Shown here piece after piece: positions 16,585 to 24,041 of a stretch of DNA of 64,000 nt. This DNA is from Alphaproteobacteria bacterium (GTDB lineage Bacteria; Pseudomonadota; Alphaproteobacteria; CAAGCB01; CAG-977). The notes beneath the pieces are model-generated. The model did no database searches. It was given only the letters and a program-made list of their open reading frames with translations, and was not told the origin of the DNA. Positions within the stretch are counted from its first letter, which is position 1, and each line of letters opens with the position of its first letter. The translations under genes were made by a program, and so were the position numbers. The DNA lies in the NCBI GenBank assembly GCA_900768465.1, contig CAAGCY010000004.1, forward strand, positions 1-64,000, in the 5' to 3' direction.

Positions 16585-17886
16585 ATGGGAATTTTGGACG
16601 AAGCGCGCGAAGAAATGCGGCAGTCGGCGGTGGCGCTGAACTGGGAAGAACCGCTGATTGAATTCGATTTAATCGGCGACAGTCAGGAACAAAAGAATCG
16701 GCTGTCTTATATTGTCAACACGATTGCCAAAGGGTCGCCGTTCGGCAAAAAGATTTTGCAGGAAGCGTGCGATGCGGGATATTCGCTGGCGATGGAACAC
16801 ATGTTCGGGGCGTTGGGCGCTTGCGAACCCGAAAACAAAAAGATTCTCCTCAATCCGTCCATGCCGAACGAAGATTTGATTGCGACTTTGGTTCATGAAG
16901 CGCGGCACGCTCAGCAGGATATCCGCGCGCCGTGGAATACGAATCGGGGCAACAGCGAATTCGCGACGGAATTGAAGCTTTATCGCGCGGCGGAAGCGGA
17001 TGCCGAAACGGCGGCGGCGGCGGCTTGTTACGAAATCAAGCAAAATACGGGCAATAAAGCGCCGTATGTATCCAATGCCGAACGGGATGTGCTGATTGTT
17101 TCCGCTTTTGCGTCACAAGCCGATTCTTCGGGGAAAGTAACACCCGCCATGCTTCGCGCCGCATTTAACGGCTGGTTTGAAAATCAGTCTATTTTGGAAG
17201 CTTACGAACAGTCGTACCTGATTGATGAAATGGATGCCGTTACAAAATCGGGGAATTTTTCCAAAATGCCGGGCGGGCAAAAGCTGTCGTCGCGTCAAAT
17301 CGTCGAAACGTATTGCACGGATGCGGACGGCAACTGTTATTGGTCAACCGATCCCGACGTGATGGAAGATCGCGAGAAGCTGTCTGTCGGTTCCAAAACC
17401 CGCAAATCGGCGGAAAAATTCTATCAGGCGCGTTTGGAAAAAACGGGACGCGAAATCGATGCGACTTATGCGGATTTGAAAGTGCGCGACGGTTTGATTT
17501 CCGTCCGTGAAAGCGGCCGTTTGCTCAAACAGGCGTTTTCCAAAGAATACAGGCAGACGTTTTCGCGCGATTTAAAGGCGGAAGTCGATTTTGAAAAAGA
17601 AGGCTCTTTGCTGGAAAAACGGCGGATGAATCATATCGTCAACAACTTGTGCCAAGACGCCAAAGCCAAAAAGGAACTTGAGTCGCTGAAACGGGCGGGG
17701 TATTCTTTGACGATGGAAAGCTTGGGCAAATCCGCGGCTGTTCGCGACAATAAAAACAAAGTCGTCGTTTTGGCGCGCAGGGCGACGGATAAGGAACTGC
17801 AGTCCGCGCTGTTGAGCCAAGCGCGCGCCGTAAACGCGCAAAACACCGCCGCCGCTTTGCGTAAAAAAGCGCAAACCCGCGGATAA
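16585..17886 (+). CDS. Unknown protein with duplicated domain; putative metallopeptidase motif
   Basis: A 433-residue soluble protein. Residues about 36-110 and 346-420 are clearly related: both have a YIVN/HIVN helix, then DAGYSLAME or RAGYSLTME, then a hydrophobic strand. In the first copy the segment ends in LVHEARHAQ, an HExxH zinc-peptidase motif (residues 104-108), with a possible third ligand in RAAEADAE near 137. In the second copy the same place reads LLSQARAVN, so the motif is lost. ATG at 16585 is preferred over 16576 because AAGG at 16572-16575 is then correctly spaced. There is no signal peptide. Peptidase activity is inferred from the motif only; I recognise no named gene. Confidence 0.7.
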   Translation: MGILDEAREEMRQSAVALNWEEPLIEFDLIGDSQEQKNRLSYIVNTIAKGSPFGKKILQEACDAGYSLAMEHMFGALGACEPENKKILLNPSMPNEDLIATLVHEARHAQQDIRAPWNTNRGNSEFATELKLYRAAEADAETAAAAACYEIKQNTGNKAPYVSNAERDVLIVSAFASQADSSGKVTPAMLRAAFNGWFENQSILEAYEQSYLIDEMDAVTKSGNFSKMPGGQKLSSRQIVETYCTDADGNCYWSTDPDVMEDREKLSVGSKTRKSAEKFYQARLEKTGREIDATYADLKVRDGLISVRESGRLLKQAFSKEYRQTFSRDLKAEVDFEKEGSLLEKRRMNHIVNNLCQDAKAKKELESLKRAGYSLTMESLGKSAAVRDNKNKVVVLARRATDKELQSALLSQARAVNAQNTAAALRKKAQTRG

Positions 17887-17892
17887 AAGCGG

Positions 17893-18588
17893 CTAAGCTT
17901 TCGGCGCGGGCTTTTTGGCGATTTTGGCTTTCGGTTTGCGGTGCTTTTTCATTTGCGCCGCTTTGACGTATTCGCCGACGCACAGGCTCATGTCGCGCAA
18001 GTGGTTGTCGAATTCGTGATTCGCGTGCGCGAACAGCTTGTAATCAATATGAACGTTGCGTTGTCCCGACAGCTTGTCCGCCAAAGCGCAGACTGACGCT
18101 TCCGGAATTTGCTCGTCCGCGCCGCCGTGAATAATCAGTCCCGACGCGGGGCAGGGAGCCAAGAACATAAAATCCTTGGTGTTCGCGGGGGGCGCGACGG
18201 AAATGAAGCCCGCGATTTCGGGGCGGCGCATCAACAGCTGCATCCCAATCCACGCGCCGAACGAATAGCCCGCAATCCAGCAGGTTTTCGCGTCTTTGTT
18301 CTGCATTTGCAGCCAATCCAAAGCCGCCGCAGCGTCGCTGAGTTCGCCGACACCAGCGTCATAAACGCCTTGAGAACGTCCGACTCCGCGGAAATTAAAG
18401 CGCAGAACGGAAAAACCCAGCGCGGCGAATGTTTGAAACAGCGTGTAGGAAACCCTGTTGTTCATGTTGCCGTTCGGCATCTGCGGATGCGGATGCAAAA
18501 TCAAAGCCAAAGGCGCGTCGGGGGTCTTTCCCGCTTGATAGCGTCCTTCCAATCGTCCTTCCGGACCGTTAAAAATCACTTCGGGCAT
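17893..18588 (-). CDS. Alpha/beta-fold hydrolase (COG2945-like)
   Basis: A 231-residue alpha/beta hydrolase. The N-terminal region has LILHPHPQMPNGNMNNRV (oxyanion region), then FNFRGVGRSQGVYD. The nucleophile elbow is AGYSFGAW (about residues 112-119), the acid lies in GGADEQIP, and the catalytic histidine in HANHEFD. Substrate is unknown. ATG at 18588 was chosen over one 15 bases upstream because AAGG is then 8 bases away. The last 15 residues are Lys/Pro/Ala-rich. It is transcribed divergently from cysE. Confidence 0.85.
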   Translation of the reverse strand: MPEVIFNGPEGRLEGRYQAGKTPDAPLALILHPHPQMPNGNMNNRVSYTLFQTFAALGFSVLRFNFRGVGRSQGVYDAGVGELSDAAAALDWLQMQNKDAKTCWIAGYSFGAWIGMQLLMRRPEIAGFISVAPPANTKDFMFLAPCPASGLIIHGGADEQIPEASVCALADKLSGQRNVHIDYKLFAHANHEFDNHLRDMSLCVGEYVKAAQMKKHRKPKAKIAKKPAPKA

Positions 18589-18652
18589 ATTGAAACCTTG
18601 CAAAGTGTGAGTTATACAATAGAAGAACTTATTTTACAGAATTGAAGGCTCA

Positions 18653-19342
18653 ATGTTCAAGCATATCAAAGAAGAATTGTTTTCAAAATTGTCCGAAGAT
18701 ATCGATTCCGTCGTCGAACGCGACCCCGCCGCCCGTTCGAAAATCGAGGTTTTCCTTTGTTATCCGGGGGTTCACGCCATAATCTTGTATCGGTTTGCTC
18801 ATTTTTTGTGGTGCAAAAAATTTTTTACGACGGCGCGAATCATTTCTTCGTTTGCACGCTTTTTGACGGGGGTTGACATTCATCCCGCCGCGCGAATCGG
18901 GCGCAGACTGTTCATCGACCACGCTACGGGGCTGGTTATCGGCGAAACCGCCGAAATCGGCGACGATGTGACGCTCTATCATGGCGTGACTTTGGGGGGG
19001 ACGTCGGCGCAACAGGGAAAAAGGCATCCGACTTTGGGCAATCGCGTGATTGTCGGCGCGGGGGCAAAGCTGCTTGGACCGATTGAAATCGGCGACGACG
19101 CGCGAATCGGATCGAACGCCGTTGTGCTGAAAGCCGTTCCGACGGGGGCTACCGCGGTCGGCGTTCCCGCGCAAATCGTCCGCCGCCGCAAAAAAGCCGA
19201 AGAAAAAGCGTTCGAAGCCTATGCCGCCGAAAAAACGGATCCGATTCTGGATGCGATTGAAAAATTGAAAGCGCAGGTCAAAAGTCTGGAAAAACAAGTT
19301 TCCGAAAAAAAGACTGTTGACAAGGATGGCAAAAACATATAA
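18653..19342 (+). CDS. cysE: Serine O-acetyltransferase
   Basis: CysE makes O-acetylserine from serine and acetyl-CoA, the first step of cysteine synthesis. The left-handed beta-helix carries hexapeptide repeats and the active-site region GVDIHPAARIGRRLFIDHAT (about residues 73-92), then LYHGVTLGG and the PTLGNRVIVGAGAKLLG turn. At 229 residues it is the short form that lacks most of the N-terminal helical domain of E. coli CysE. The C-terminus (about 180-229) is a charged, probably coiled, tail. A GAAGG site precedes the ATG. Confidence 0.94.
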   Translation: MFKHIKEELFSKLSEDIDSVVERDPAARSKIEVFLCYPGVHAIILYRFAHFLWCKKFFTTARIISSFARFLTGVDIHPAARIGRRLFIDHATGLVIGETAEIGDDVTLYHGVTLGGTSAQQGKRHPTLGNRVIVGAGAKLLGPIEIGDDARIGSNAVVLKAVPTGATAVGVPAQIVRRRKKAEEKAFEAYAAEKTDPILDAIEKLKAQVKSLEKQVSEKKTVDKDGKNI

Positions 19343-19359
19343 AAGCGTTCCTATCCGAT

Positions 19360-19435
19360 GGCGGGTTAGCTCAGTCGGTAGAGCAGAGGAATCATAATCC
19401 TTGTGTCGTGGGTTCAAATCCCTCACCCGCTACCA
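19360..19435 (+). tRNA. tRNA-Met (CAT anticodon)
   Basis: A complete 76-base cloverleaf with encoded CCA (19433-19435). The acceptor stem 19360-19366 pairs with 19425-19431 (G-U at the end). The anticodon CAT is at 19393-19395 inside the loop ATCATAA. The elongator type is preferred because the body resembles alphaproteobacterial elongator tRNA-Met; tRNA-Ile2 with the same anticodon cannot be fully excluded. The T stem has one T-T mismatch. It lies 17 bases after cysE. Confidence 0.93.
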
Positions 19436-19439
19436 TTTG

Positions 19440-19466
19440 AAAAGGCTTCCGAAAGGAAGCCTTTTT
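19440..19466 (+). terminator. Intrinsic terminator after tRNA-Met
   Basis: An 11-base-pair stem (19440-19450 with 19455-19465) with a GAAA loop and a flanking T run, 4 bases after the tRNA CCA. Confidence 0.9.
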
Positions 19467-19486
19467 GCGTTTAGCCGAGGTTTCAA

Positions 19487-19921
19487 ATGCCGCGCATTGA
19501 CAATCCGCTGGAAAAGCGGCTGGCGGATTTTGCCGCCGACAAAAGTCCGGACAATTATGTGCGATTGCTGACCGCTTTTCGATACACGGATGTTTTGGTG
19601 CCGTCCGCCGCGCCTGCGGCGGGGGAACTGCCGTTCGGAAACGGCGGCATTATTGAAACGCCTGCGCGGTTTCGTCCGTATGTCGCGTTTTTCCCAAGCT
19701 TGAACAAGCGGTTGATTCCTGTGTTCAGCGCGCAATCGCACATTCCCGCCGATCTCAAAGCGGGCAAAGCGTTTTTTATGCATTGCCGCGACTGGGTGAA
19801 CGCGGTTAAATCGTGTCCGAACGACGGCGTGATTTTAAACCCGTATTCCGTTCCGTCTTTCATCCTGACGCGCGACCAGATAAAAGTGTTGACCGTGTTT
19901 CCCGAAGACAGGGCGTTTTAG
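19487..19921 (+). CDS. SseB-like protein
   Basis: A 144-residue soluble protein whose outline (NPLEKRLADFAADKSPDNYV at residues 6-25, then YTDVLVPSAAPA, FFPSLNKRLIPVFSAQSHI, and the C-terminal GVILNPYSVPSFILTRDQI) matches the SseB N-terminal domain family. That family is widespread outside type III secretion, and its function is poorly known. A GAGG site precedes ATG 19487. The stop overlaps the stop of the opposite-strand acetyltransferase by 4 bases. Confidence 0.7.
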   Translation: MPRIDNPLEKRLADFAADKSPDNYVRLLTAFRYTDVLVPSAAPAAGELPFGNGGIIETPARFRPYVAFFPSLNKRLIPVFSAQSHIPADLKAGKAFFMHCRDWVNAVKSCPNDGVILNPYSVPSFILTRDQIKVLTVFPEDRAF

Positions 19922-20433
19922 CCCGTTTCGAAAAACACGGGCGGGAAAGCGACAAAAGCGTCAAACTTCACGCCTTTGCCCGTCAGGTCGAGTGCCATAA
20001 AGCATTCGGGCGGGATTTCGGGGGCGCATGTCAATCCGAATTCGCTTGCGGGGCGGTAGCCGAAACGCGGATAGTACGTCGGATGCCCGACCAGCACAAT
20101 CAGCGAATAGCCCGCTTGTTCGGCGGCTGTGTGCGCCGCCCGAATCAACGTGCCGCCGATTCCGCGCCCTTGACGGTCGGGGGCGACCGCCAAAGGGGCA
20201 AGTATCAGCTGTTCCGTGTTTCCGATGCAGATTTTCGTCAGCATAATATGCCCGACGATGATTTCGTCCTGTTCGGCGATTAGCTCCAGTTCAGGGACGT
20301 ATCCCGCGGATTGCCGAAGCCTGCCGACAAGGTTTTGTTCGTCGCCGCTTGCTTGTTCCATGGCGGCGAAAGCGTTTTTGACCAGTGTATAAATCCGTTG
20401 GTCGTCCGTCGGTTTCCTGTTCCTGATAAGCAT
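19918..20433 (-). CDS. GNAT-family N-acetyltransferase
   Basis: A 171-residue acetyl-CoA-dependent acyltransferase. The acetyl-CoA binding motif A is LAPLAVAPDRQGRGIGGTLI (about residues 77-96), with the QGRGIG pyrophosphate loop. It also shows VGHPTYYPRFGYRPASEFGL, a phrase typical of the YhbS-like subgroup. The acceptor is unknown. GAAAGG lies 8 bases before the ATG and overlaps the stop of the small gene upstream (20446), suggesting coupled translation. Confidence 0.85.
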   Translation of the reverse strand: MLIRNRKPTDDQRIYTLVKNAFAAMEQASGDEQNLVGRLRQSAGYVPELELIAEQDEIIVGHIMLTKICIGNTEQLILAPLAVAPDRQGRGIGGTLIRAAHTAAEQAGYSLIVLVGHPTYYPRFGYRPASEFGLTCAPEIPPECFMALDLTGKGVKFDAFVAFPPVFFETG

Positions 20434-20445
20434 GGTAAAAGCCTT

Positions 20446-20628
20446 TCATCGATTGTCGGGCTGCGGGCGCACGGCGCGAAGTCCTTTGAGTGTGATGCGG
20501 TACGGCTGACCGTTTGCCGACGCAATCAGCCGTTTCGATTTCAGTTTGATAAAAACGTCCCGTGAGCAATCGCTTAAAACGAATCCGTCGCGATTATAGC
20601 ACAAGATTTCGGTGATTTTGCCGCGCAT
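20446..20628 (-). CDS. Small basic protein, possible winged-helix remnant
   Basis: A 60-residue reading frame (67 if GTG at 20649 is used) placed 12 bases upstream of the acetyltransferase on the same strand. It ends in a phrase that looks like the wing and last helix of a small winged-helix protein (LIASANGQPYRITLKGLRAV). It has no clear ribosome-binding site, so the start is uncertain. The three direct repeats at 20657-20692 lie just upstream and could be its own operator. That it is a real gene is inferred from position and composition only. Confidence 0.4.
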   Translation of the reverse strand: MRGKITEILCYNRDGFVLSDCSRDVFIKLKSKRLIASANGQPYRITLKGLRAVRPQPDNR

Positions 20629-20656
20629 GTCGCGGCTGTTTCCGAACACTTGGACT

Positions 20657-20692
20657 CGGCGGAAAAAACGGCGGAACGATCGGCGGAATCCG
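20657..20692. repeat. Three CGGCGGAA direct repeats, 12-base period
   Basis: The octamer CGGCGGAA occurs at 20657-20664, 20669-20676 and 20681-20688, exactly 12 bases apart, in the gap between the small gene at 20446 and the gene at 20803. The remaining four bases of each unit differ. It looks like a set of protein-binding half-sites. Confidence 0.6.
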
Positions 20693-20743
20693 ACGTTCCG
20701 GCAGGGACGTTCGGAAAAATGAAAACTTTTGTGCGTAAAGCCG

Positions 20744-20772
20744 TTGATTGCTGCATCGAGTAAAGTTAAAAT
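20744..20772 (+). promoter_or_regulatory. Candidate sigma70 promoter
   Basis: TTGATT (20744-20749) and TAAAAT (20767-20772) have a 17-base spacer. A start near 20779 would give a leader of about 24 bases holding AGGAAAGGA before ATG 20803. Confidence 0.65.
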
Positions 20773-20802
20773 ACCGAAAATTATTCAGGAAAGGACGGAC
20801 GA

Positions 20803-21189
20803 ATGAAAAAACATTGGGAAATATACTTCATCGTTTTTATTGCGTTGGCGGGATTGCTGGCGCCGATGGTGTCGAGCTGGTTTATGCCCAAAGCCGACAT
20901 TGTGGTTTACACGCAAAAAACATGCGGTTGGTGCAAAAAAGCGATGGCGTACATTGACGAAGACGTCCGTCCGTCCAACCCGAACATCGTTATTCAGGAA
21001 ATCGACATCGGCGCGCAGGCGAATTTCAAAAAAATGACCGACGACGCCCGCAAATTTAAGGTCGAACGCGAAGTCGGCACGCCCTTTATCGTATCGGCGG
21101 ACGATTACATCATCGGCTGGACGGACGACGCGCCGGCAAAGCTGCATCGGATGATGATGAAAATCAAAGCGAAAAAAACGAAAAAATAA
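20803..21189 (+). CDS. Membrane-anchored glutaredoxin-like protein
   Basis: A 128-residue protein with one N-terminal membrane segment (about residues 8-27, YFIVFIALAGLLAPMVSSWF) followed by a thioredoxin-fold domain. The redox site is CGWC in YTQKTCGWCKKAM (about residues 36-48). VGTPFIVSADDYIIGW supplies the cis-proline (TPF). The short length and the absence of a helical insert fit glutaredoxins better than DsbA. The domain faces the periplasm if the anchor is N-in, which is inferred. The C-terminus is strongly basic (KAKKTKK). It has its own promoter (20744). Confidence 0.75.
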   Translation: MKKHWEIYFIVFIALAGLLAPMVSSWFMPKADIVVYTQKTCGWCKKAMAYIDEDVRPSNPNIVIQEIDIGAQANFKKMTDDARKFKVEREVGTPFIVSADDYIIGWTDDAPAKLHRMMMKIKAKKTKK

Positions 21190-21219
21190 AAAAATCCGTT
21201 GATTTTTGCCTCGAAAGGA

Positions 21220-21243
21220 GTATGTTTGATGTATCAAACATAC
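21220..21243. repeat. Perfect 10-base inverted repeat before an unknown gene
   Basis: GTATGTTTGA (21220-21229) and its exact complement (21234-21243) flank TGTA. The repeat lies 10 bases before ATG 21254, right before that gene's GGAG (21244-21247), and itself follows an AAGGAG (21215-21220). It could be an operator or an RNA hairpin controlling translation. Confidence 0.75.
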
Positions 21244-21253
21244 GGAGACTACG

Positions 21254-21889
21254 ATGGAAGACAGATTTCAAACACAGGAAGAAGCGGACCTGTTCATTCA
21301 AAATGCGTATGATCGCGGCGGGCGTTACATGGTTGACGGCAAACCGAAATACACCGCGCACGCCGTTCGATTGGAAGAACAGTACGGCTTTAAAAACATT
21401 GCGGGGCATTACAAATTCCGCGACGGCAAAACGCCCGATATGGCGGAATACGGTTACCGCAAGTCGTGGCTGAAATACGCTTTGGCGAACGAGTTTTTGA
21501 AAAAAGGCAAAAATTTGTACGCCGTGCGTGCGGCTGAAAAAATCAAATCCGAAATTCCCAAAGCGTTAAACGAAGTCAATGCCGAAATCGCAGAATTGAC
21601 GAAACTGAACCCCGAATTGGGGCGGCTGAATTACAACAAGCGCGATTTCGTCGAAAGCTACCGCGCGCTTATCGGTGTAACGTCGCAGTACAACGTCGAC
21701 GACATCAATTCTTACCTGCACACTTACCGCACGGGCATTAAAAACGTCGAAGTTCAGAACGGCATGGAACGGCTGAAAAAAACGCACGGCATCCGTTTCG
21801 GGTGGCAGCCGGCGGTTTCGACGCTCAAAGAAATCGACAGACAAATCGTTATGCGCGAAAAAATCAAAGCTCAACAAGCTCAGCGTTAA
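21254..21889 (+). CDS. Unknown soluble protein
   Basis: A 211-residue protein without signal peptide or membrane segment, rich in Lys, Glu and Tyr and predicted by eye to be mainly helical. Distinct stretches are RGGRYMVDGKPKYTAHAVRL (about residues 18-37), the helix around AEKIKSEIPKALNEVNAEIA, and GIRFGWQPAVSTLKEIDRQI near the end. I do not recognise the family. It is a single-gene unit: a 24-base palindrome lies in its leader and a strong terminator (21904) follows. That layout suggests independent regulation. Confidence 0.75.
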   Translation: MEDRFQTQEEADLFIQNAYDRGGRYMVDGKPKYTAHAVRLEEQYGFKNIAGHYKFRDGKTPDMAEYGYRKSWLKYALANEFLKKGKNLYAVRAAEKIKSEIPKALNEVNAEIAELTKLNPELGRLNYNKRDFVESYRALIGVTSQYNVDDINSYLHTYRTGIKNVEVQNGMERLKKTHGIRFGWQPAVSTLKEIDRQIVMREKIKAQQAQR

Positions 21890-21903
21890 AAAGTTTATCG
21901 GCG

Positions 21904-21942
21904 AAAAGGCGGTTTCGGTTTTTTCCGAAGCCGCTTTTTTTT
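21904..21942 (+). terminator. Intrinsic terminator
   Basis: A 10-base-pair core stem (21909-21918 with 21925-21934, one G-U pair) with a T-rich loop, extended by A-T pairs and followed by eight T. Confidence 0.9.
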
Positions 21943-22032
21943 ACGCCGAAAGCCAAAAAAAAGGTGTCAATTTCCTGATAATCGGGATATAAAGGGAACG
22001 TAATTCAATTTTCTTACTGGAGTAAGCATTCA

Positions 22033-22737
22033 ATGACTTGTTCTTATCAGTGTTCGAACGAAGTTAAGGAAATGTGCTGTGTCGCCAAAGGCGCGCGCCA
22101 TGATCCGGCTCCCATTCCCGAAGAAGGCAAATGGGTTAAATCAAAAGAAATCAAAGACATTTCGGGCTTGACGCACGGTGTCGGCGCTTGCGCCCCGCAA
22201 CAGGGAACATGCAAACTGACCCTGAACGTCAAAGACGGCGTGATTCGCGAAGCGTTGGTCGAAACCATCGGTTGTTCGGGGATGACCCATTCCGCCGCCA
22301 TGGCTGCCGAAGTCCTGCCGGGCAAAACCATTCTGGAAGCGTTGAACACGGACTTGGTTTGCGACGCGATCAACGTTGCAATGCGCGAACTGTTCCTGCA
22401 GATTGTTTACGGCCGTACGCAGTCGGCTTTTTCCGACAACGGCTTGCCCGTCGGCGCGGGATTGGAAGACTTGGGCAAAGGCTTGCGTTCGCAGGTCGGC
22501 ACGATGTATTCCACCGAACCCAAAGGCGTGCGCTATCTGGAAATGGCGGAAGGCTATGTTTTGGCTGAAGGCTTGGACGAAAACGGCGAAGTCATCGGCT
22601 ACAAAACCGTCAATCTGGGCAAAATGATGGAAGCCATCAAAAAAGGCACCGACCCGAAAGAAGCGTTTGAACAGAACGTTGCGACGAAAGGCCGCTTCAA
22701 CGAAGCCGCCAAAGTTATCGATCCGCGCAAAGAATAA
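22033..22737 (+). CDS. NifU-like iron-sulfur scaffold protein, partner of the GGGtGRT protein
   Basis: A 234-residue protein with a cysteine-rich N-terminus (CSYQC, then EMCCV) and an IscU/NifU-like core: HGVGACAPQQGTCKLTLNVK (about residues 48-67), then ALVETIGCSGMTHSAAMAAE, in which the GCSGM cysteine matches a cluster ligand of scaffolds. The following gene encodes a GGGtGRT protein, the usual partner of this family in many anaerobes. The two starts and stops are only 11 bases apart, so they form an operon. Assembly or delivery of an iron-sulfur cluster is inferred; the target is not known. Confidence 0.8.
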   Translation: MTCSYQCSNEVKEMCCVAKGARHDPAPIPEEGKWVKSKEIKDISGLTHGVGACAPQQGTCKLTLNVKDGVIREALVETIGCSGMTHSAAMAAEVLPGKTILEALNTDLVCDAINVAMRELFLQIVYGRTQSAFSDNGLPVGAGLEDLGKGLRSQVGTMYSTEPKGVRYLEMAEGYVLAEGLDENGEVIGYKTVNLGKMMEAIKKGTDPKEAFEQNVATKGRFNEAAKVIDPRKE

Positions 22738-22748
22738 GGAGTTTGAAA

Positions 22749-23744
22749 ATGAGTCTTTTTGAAGGTTATGAACGCCGCATTGCGCAGATTGAAAAATGCT
22801 GCAAGGAATACGGCATCGCCAATATCGAAGAAGCCGACAAAATCTGCAAAGACAAAGGAATCGACGTTGCCGCCATCGTCAAAGGCATTCAGCCGATTTG
22901 CTTTGAAAACGCGTGCTGGGCTTATACGCTGGGCGCGGCCGTCGCCATTAAATCGGGCGCGAAAGACGCCGCCGAAGCTGCCGAAAAAATCGGCGTCGGT
23001 CTGCAGGCGTTCTGCATCCCCGGTTCCGTCGCGGATCAGCGCAAAGTCGGTCTGGGACACGGCAATCTGGGCGCGATGCTGTTGAGCGAATCGACCAAAT
23101 GCTTCTGCTTTTTGGCGGGACACGAATCGTTCGCGGCGGCGGAAGGCGCCATCGGTATCGCTTTGACGGCGAACAAAGTCCGCAAAGAACCCCTGCGCGT
23201 TATTTTGAACGGCTTGGGCAAAGACGCGGCTTATATCATTTCCCGCATCAACGGCTTTACGTCGGTTGAAACGGAATACGACTATAAAACGGGCGAACTG
23301 AAAATCGTTTCCGAAAAGGCGTTTTCCAAAGGCGACCGCGCGAAAGTCAAATGCTACGGCGCGGACGACGTGTCCGAAGGCGTCGCCATTATGGTTAAAG
23401 AAGGTGTTGACGTTTCCATTACGGGCAACTCGACCAACCCGACGCGCTTCCAGCACCCCGTTGCCGGCACTTACAAAAAGTGGGCGATCGAAAACGGCAA
23501 AAAGTATTTCTCGGTTGCTTCGGGCGGCGGTACGGGTCGTACTTTGCACCCCGACAACGTTGCGGCGGGTCCGGCGTCTTACGGTATGACGGACACGATG
23601 GGACGCATGCACGGCGACGCGCAGTTCGCGGGGTCGTCGTCCGTTCCGGCACACGTCGAAATGATGGGCTTGATCGGCATGGGCAACAACCCGATGGTCG
23701 GCGCGACCGTCGCTGTCGCCGTTGCGGTTTCGCAGGCGAAATAA
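22749..23744 (+). CDS. GGGtGRT protein
   Basis: A 331-residue protein of the family named after its motif, here VASGGGTGRTLHPDN (about residues 258-272). Other conserved stretches are CCKEYGIANIEEADKICKDK (residues 14-33), CFENACWAYTLGAAVAIKSG (about 53-72), and the C-terminal GMGNNPMVGATVAVAVAVSQ. Cysteines in the first third may hold a cluster supplied by the NifU-like neighbour. ATG at 22749 follows AAGGAG by 8 bases, and an upstream in-frame TTG is not needed. The biochemical role of the family is, to my knowledge, not established. Confidence 0.88.
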   Translation: MSLFEGYERRIAQIEKCCKEYGIANIEEADKICKDKGIDVAAIVKGIQPICFENACWAYTLGAAVAIKSGAKDAAEAAEKIGVGLQAFCIPGSVADQRKVGLGHGNLGAMLLSESTKCFCFLAGHESFAAAEGAIGIALTANKVRKEPLRVILNGLGKDAAYIISRINGFTSVETEYDYKTGELKIVSEKAFSKGDRAKVKCYGADDVSEGVAIMVKEGVDVSITGNSTNPTRFQHPVAGTYKKWAIENGKKYFSVASGGGTGRTLHPDNVAAGPASYGMTDTMGRMHGDAQFAGSSSVPAHVEMMGLIGMGNNPMVGATVAVAVAVSQAK

Positions 23745-23761
23745 GCCCTTTTACGGCAAAG

Positions 23762-23791
23762 AAAAAGGCTTCCTTCGGGAAGCCTTTTTTT
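23762..23791. terminator. Bidirectional terminator (GGGtGRT / cold-shock gene)
   Basis: A 12-base-pair stem (23762-23773 with 23778-23789) and TTCG loop, with A run on the left and T run on the right. It serves both convergent genes and overlaps the cold-shock stop by 2 bases. Confidence 0.92.
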
Positions 23792-23999
23792 ATTGAACCG
23801 TTCGCAGGTTTTCGGCGGATATTCTGCCGTCTTTTCCTGTCTGCAAGTCGTATTCCAGCGTTTGACCGTCTTTCAATCCGCGAATGCCGGCTTTGTGTAC
23901 CGCCGAAATATGAACAAACACGTCTTTTGACCCGTCTTGCGGACAAATAAAGCCGAAACCTTTGGTGTTATTGAACCATTTTACTGTACCGATGCTCAT
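23790..23999 (-). CDS. cspA: Cold-shock domain protein
   Basis: A 69-residue single-stranded nucleic-acid chaperone. The two RNA-binding motifs are intact: RNP1 as KGFGFICP (about residues 13-20) and RNP2 as DVFVHISAV (about 26-34). The N-terminus MSIGTVKWFN is standard. A TATACT element at 24042-24047 on the minus strand suggests a leader of about 36 bases, short compared with the long thermosensing leader of E. coli cspA. Whether it is cold-induced cannot be told. Confidence 0.94.
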   Translation of the reverse strand: MSIGTVKWFNNTKGFGFICPQDGSKDVFVHISAVHKAGIRGLKDGQTLEYDLQTGKDGRISAENLRTVQ

Positions 24000-24041
24000 T
24001 TCATTCTTCTTTCAATCAGTTGTTTTTGTGGAAACAGCGTC

